From the NCBI GenBank assembly GCA_035079385.1, contig JAVHKY010000065.1, positions 434,001 to 498,000 on the forward strand: DNA of 64,000 nt, in the 5' to 3' direction. The stretch comes from Aspidiotus rigidus (Eukaryota > Arthropoda > Insecta > Hemiptera > Diaspididae). Under the pieces are notes generated by a model, which was not told where the DNA came from, ran no database searches, and saw only the letters and a program-made list of their open reading frames with translations. The position numbers and the translations under genes are program-made. This document shows positions 60,306 through 64,000 of the stretch, piece by piece (the first letter of the stretch is position 1; the number at the start of each line of letters is the position of its first letter).

Positions 60306-60674
60306 GTGGAAAATCTCCAGTTTACCAAGTTTATTGTCTTTTCGTGGTGGAAGGAGAGTTGTCTTTCTTTTCGAAATTACTCCGTCACAGACCCAAATTT
60401 ATGAACACTTTGACGGAAATCAATCCAATTTTAGGCCAAATTTCAGTAATTTTTAAAGAAAATCATCATGATTTATTATAAAATTTCTCAATTTCAAATA
60501 TTTTCGGTGATTTCAGCAGTTTGCGGCATTTTCACAAATTTCGAAATTCATTTCTGTTTCGATATTTTTGGACAAAATAGAATTTTTTCCTGCGTCCTAT
60601 TCCCTGGGTCGAAATTTTTTAAATGTTTTACATAGATCAAGTCATTTATCATGTTCTCTGAGAGGCTGGGATCA
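60306..60674. other. Spacer between duplicated blocks
   Basis: AT-rich sequence without genes. It includes AATTTCGAAATTCATTT-like short repeats. Confidence 0.5.
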
Positions 60675-61010
60675 CTGCTCCCCCTTGTCATTATAAATGG
60701 GCTGAGCTTCTAGGTAGAAAGATTCATTCAATTAGAAAGATCTCAATTTTAAAGTGAAAAGGGAAGGAGGTGCGAGGTCAAATTTAAGACACGAAATTAG
60801 AAGTTGGTCAAGTACTTATGCGAAAAAAACTGGTATTTCCTTGCCTGACAGTAGCTCTTACTTCCCTTTTCTCCTACTCCACCGGAAAGTTTTCGAAGTC
60901 TCTAAACATACTTTGTCAAAGTCACCAGGTCACTAAAAGGCCAGGAGCTAGGCCCCCCTCACCTTCTCTTACCATCTATGGGTCGAGTCCCAAGGTCAAA
61001 ACTTTTAACA
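60675..61010 (+). repeat. Duplicated block, copy B (uninterrupted)
   Basis: This is the partner of 59745-60305 without the MITE. It ends near AAGGTCAAAACTTTTAACAGG, where a TGACGTCA-element relic begins. Confidence 0.75.
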
Positions 61011-61320
61011 GGGAACCTGTTCTATTTTTTTTTTTTTTTTTTGAAAAATTGGCCGTCCGCCCAAAATAGACTCGGAAAAATTTTGTTTTTTTTCTCGAGC
61101 TACATATGATTGACACGATAAGAGAGGGACTTGAATTTATTTATTTATTCATTTATTTACTATTTATTTATTTATTCATTCATTCATTCATTATTTATTT
61201 ATTTATCTATTTATTTAGTTTCTTTCTTTCTTTTTTTCTTTCTTTATATGATAGGAAGGACTTGAAACATTTACAAATTTGACCCATAGAACCGGTTCCC
61301 TGCGTTCCTCGTTTTTGTAG
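61003..61320. repeat. Decayed TGACGTCA-element relic with (TTTA)n expansion
   Basis: ACAGGGAACCTGTTCTATTT (about 61008) and GGCCGTCCGCCC resemble the element core. ACCGGTTCCCTGCGTTCCTC (61291-61310) resembles its right arm. Between them, 61138-61247 is an ATTT/ATTC/CTTT microsatellite. No TGACGTCA remains. Confidence 0.55.
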
Positions 61321-61534
61321 TTCATACGCGATTTCTTAGGATCGGCGGTAAACGGTTCAGGTGATCAGGCGGAGAAAAAAGCTGTCGAAAACGTATTGAG
61401 GCAACGAAGAGTATGTGGATCGAAAATTCAAATGTTTCCAGGACCAAAGGCAAAGAATGAACAAACGTATGCTGTATAGGAATCAGGGTGAAGTTCGAAC
61501 AAAGTTTTGTACTTCAAGTGGAAAGGATTATGAG

Positions 61535-62021
61535 CAGAGCCCAGATTCCTCGGCATTTGTCGAATTATTTTGCTAAACGTGGAAAGCTTGAAAATCAGAT
61601 AGAAGTTTATTTTATGGGTAATGGAGCCTGTAAAACAAATTTTATCTTGCCGAAAAATGCCGAAAATGGAATAAATGCCGGGAACGGGGTTTAAAGCCGA
61701 ATAAGGCCGAAAATGACCATTTTGTTAAATATCGTCCAATATTTTATAATTTCGGACATCATGGTGAAAATTGACCTTTTTTTTTGAAAATATTATTTTT
61801 AGTCCAAAGTCGAGAAATTGAAAACATTTTGATTGAAAGATTGCTAGGATTTTTTTTTATGGGTTCAATCCCTAAAATGCGTTTATTTTGGTCAAAATCA
61901 TGTAATTTCGGTTGTAAATATTTGTAAAAGCACTAAAAACGAATGTTTTTTCCATTTTTTTCTTTTAAACGCGGAATAATGTCGAAAATGCAACATTAAG
62001 TGCCGAAAAATCTGGGCTCTG
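61535..62021. mobile_element. 487-bp hAT-type MITE with perfect 8-bp TSD
   Basis: The left end CAGAGCCCAGATT and right end AATCTGGGCTCTG are perfect 13-bp inverted repeats, followed by CTCGGCA/TGCCGAAA. ATTATGAG flanks both sides exactly (61527-61534 and 62022-62029), the 8-bp target duplication expected of hAT elements. The interior has TGCCGAAAATG-like repeats near both ends (61660-61710, 61975-62010) and an AT-rich middle. No transposase frame. Confidence 0.9.
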
Positions 62022-62029
62022 ATTATGAG

Positions 62030-64000
62030 ACATTGAAAAAACGCACAAATTTCTGCTCTTTTCCCCATAGGTAGAATTGTTTTGTGACCTGTACGTCAGA
62101 AATTCATGATACAAATCCCTTTGGAGAGGAGCAGACATTGCGGTACGTTCTTTCAATGTTGCAGCGTCCTCTCCTCCCTTAATTAGCTACTCTTGTGAAC
62201 GATCTATTAAATTTCTCCAGGTTTAAGACCAGGAATAGTGGTGGGAGGTCAGAATGAGTATCTAAAACATGTCAAGGTGTGCAATTTACTCTCTTGGTAC
62301 CAAAGTCTACTCTTCACTATTCAAGAAAATTTCCAAGTTCCATATCCTTTTTTGTCGGGGGGGGGGGGGGGGGGTTCTTATTCATGTTGATCCGTACTTG
62401 GGTTTCTCTTTTACTTGGCTAGAACTTCCGGAGTGCACGTTTTCACAAGAGGTATTAGAAATAGGGATTGGTAGCCGAGCGGTTGTGTCGCGGATTCCCG
62501 ATTCCCGTTAATACTAGCAGTAACCGAGATCTTTTCTCTTTCAAAATTGTATACTTTCGTCGGTCGAAGTATTTGTGGCACGTCAGGTGTCGAAGGTTTA
62601 TATCAAGCTAAACGAGAATGTATACGGAGTCTTAAAAAATCAAGTATGTGCTCGAGCGAAATCTTGCTGCTTTTTATTGCTCCGATGTAGCAATTACAGG
62701 AGGGAGCCTATACGTTACGCGTAAAACTGAAATTGAAACGTGCATCGGAATACGAACTAGCGAATTTTATGTGAACGCCGCGTCGATAACGCTTTTCAGC
62801 CAAAGCCTTCCTATAACGATTTCCATTAATATCTTACACATGCTTCCAAGCTTTTTTTTGTTGGACGATGACTTTTATACCTCCCGACTGGATCGCCGTT
62901 TTGATTGAAACATTTAAGTACGTAGTTTGCTAGAACGTTTGAAAGATCGACCTCGTGTCTGTACGCTGTTGTCCCATTCAATACACCATAATATAGGAAC
63001 ACTTCGTAGGTATTTTCTCGTGGATACGCGTGTCTGTTTACGGTACATTTTACATGTACCTATTTGTACTATTATTATAAAGGTATATTGTATCTAGGTA
63101 CTCGACATACATACAGAGTACTATGTAGATTCTAGTAGTACGTCTCGACGCACCAGATGGTTGACTGGCAGAGATTCATATACGCGTGTTAACATTAACC
63201 ATGAACTTAACGACAACCAGCGACGCGAATATTTTTTCTTCATCTTTCTCTTTCTAATTTCATATGCGTTTGTTTGTAAGAAAGATACGGCGCTGGATGG
63301 AGGTTCGATGTATCGTGATCGTTAATTTACAAATTAACTAGCGTACGGAGAGACGAAAATGGTAATACAAAGGGCATAAATATTTTGCTGCGTTCTTTAT
63401 CTGTATCGCTGTACTCGCTTCGCAAAATCAACTCATTAGTAGAGTCGGGAGTGTATAAATACTGTGTATCGTATATACCAAGAGACGACGCTAGAGTCTG
63501 GGCTCCTTCCAAGATAGCGTCCCTGGGGGGTTACGAAACGAATACAACCTCCGCTGTCGCGTATAGGAGTAGATGGTGTACTCACTTTTCTGTATCTCGG
63601 AGTCTTGTAGAAGAAATGAAGTCGTATACAAAATAACAGGCGCGCGCCCGCGATTAGGATACGCAGTTGTTCCTTATTTGGTGCTCATTTACCATTTTTG
63701 TTTTCTTTTTATGTATATATGTGCACGCGCGCACAGAAAAATATGCGTATTATAGAAGCGATCGTTGTCCATGATAATATTATAAAGTGTATACAGCGTA
63801 CATACATAATATAGGAGTTCGGTGCGTGAAATTTGTTAAATTATAACTTTGTAGCGAGCGAAGCAACGTGATTTGATGTAGCGAACAAAAATGTTTTGTA
63901 AGACCGACTGCGGCATGGCAGTGTATATGGATACTACAATAGCCAGTTGAAAAGTCAAGTGCTCGTTTGGTTAGAGGCAAAATTGTGCGTTGAAGAAGTT
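62030..64000. other. No gene seen; mostly unique DNA
   Basis: An 18-G run lies at 62357-62374. A TAGCCGAGCGG Pol III A-box match lies at 62472-62482 without a clear B-box. 62520-64000 is CpG-containing unique sequence with no exon I can support. Confidence 0.5.

Overview
This window looks like nuclear DNA of an arthropod, most likely an insect. It is AT-rich but keeps many CpGs, has almost no long open reading frames, and is full of MITEs, foldback elements, satellites and decayed LINEs. Hymenoptera are a guess, suggested by the FLYWCH-bearing DNA transposon, the Jockey-like LINE tails and the CpG content; nothing here fixes the species. I see no rRNA, tRNA, CRISPR or prokaryotic-type operon.

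Only one piece of host coding sequence is convincing. It is a long first coding exon on the + strand, 39850 to about 41305. It is CpG-rich, encodes a serine-, lysine- and arginine-rich, apparently disordered protein of about 485 residues, and ends at a good splice donor. The CpG- and GAGA-rich DNA at 39225-39480 and a TATA-like box at 39747 are candidate promoters. No continuation exon was recognised downstream, so the rest of the gene probably lies behind an intron that runs out of the window.

The rest is a mosaic of unique islands and repeats. 285-2236: a 302-bp palindrome next to a 1.6-kb foldback element. 5220-5935: an element whose ends are arrays of TTCACC facing each other across an AT-only core. 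6240-6960, 25285-26470 and 32160-33000: three 5'-truncated Jockey-like LINE tails, all on the minus strand. 7070-7292: a hairpin MITE. 10130-10860: decayed TGACGTCA-rich DNA. 11257-12500, 15744-17137 and 28557-29706: three copies of a foldback family packed with TGACGTCA palindromes. 17455-17845, 20095-20615, 21389-22760, 27600-29790 and 53690-55690: tandem repeats. 36290-36895 and 43180-43900: an inverted pair of one repeat either side of the coding exon. 47430-48310: a motif-array element carrying a FLYWCH zinc-finger fragment. 59745-61010: a duplicated block with a MITE in one copy. 61535-62021: a hAT-type MITE with a perfect 8-bp target duplication.

The main new observation is architectural. 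Several unrelated elements have ends made of many inverted copies of one short motif (TGACGTCA, TTCACC or ATTGCGGCC) around a distinct core. Two families with CAGGGTGTC-type ends also share 5-bp target duplications, which suggests a common transposase source not present here. All repeat comparisons and counts were done by eye.
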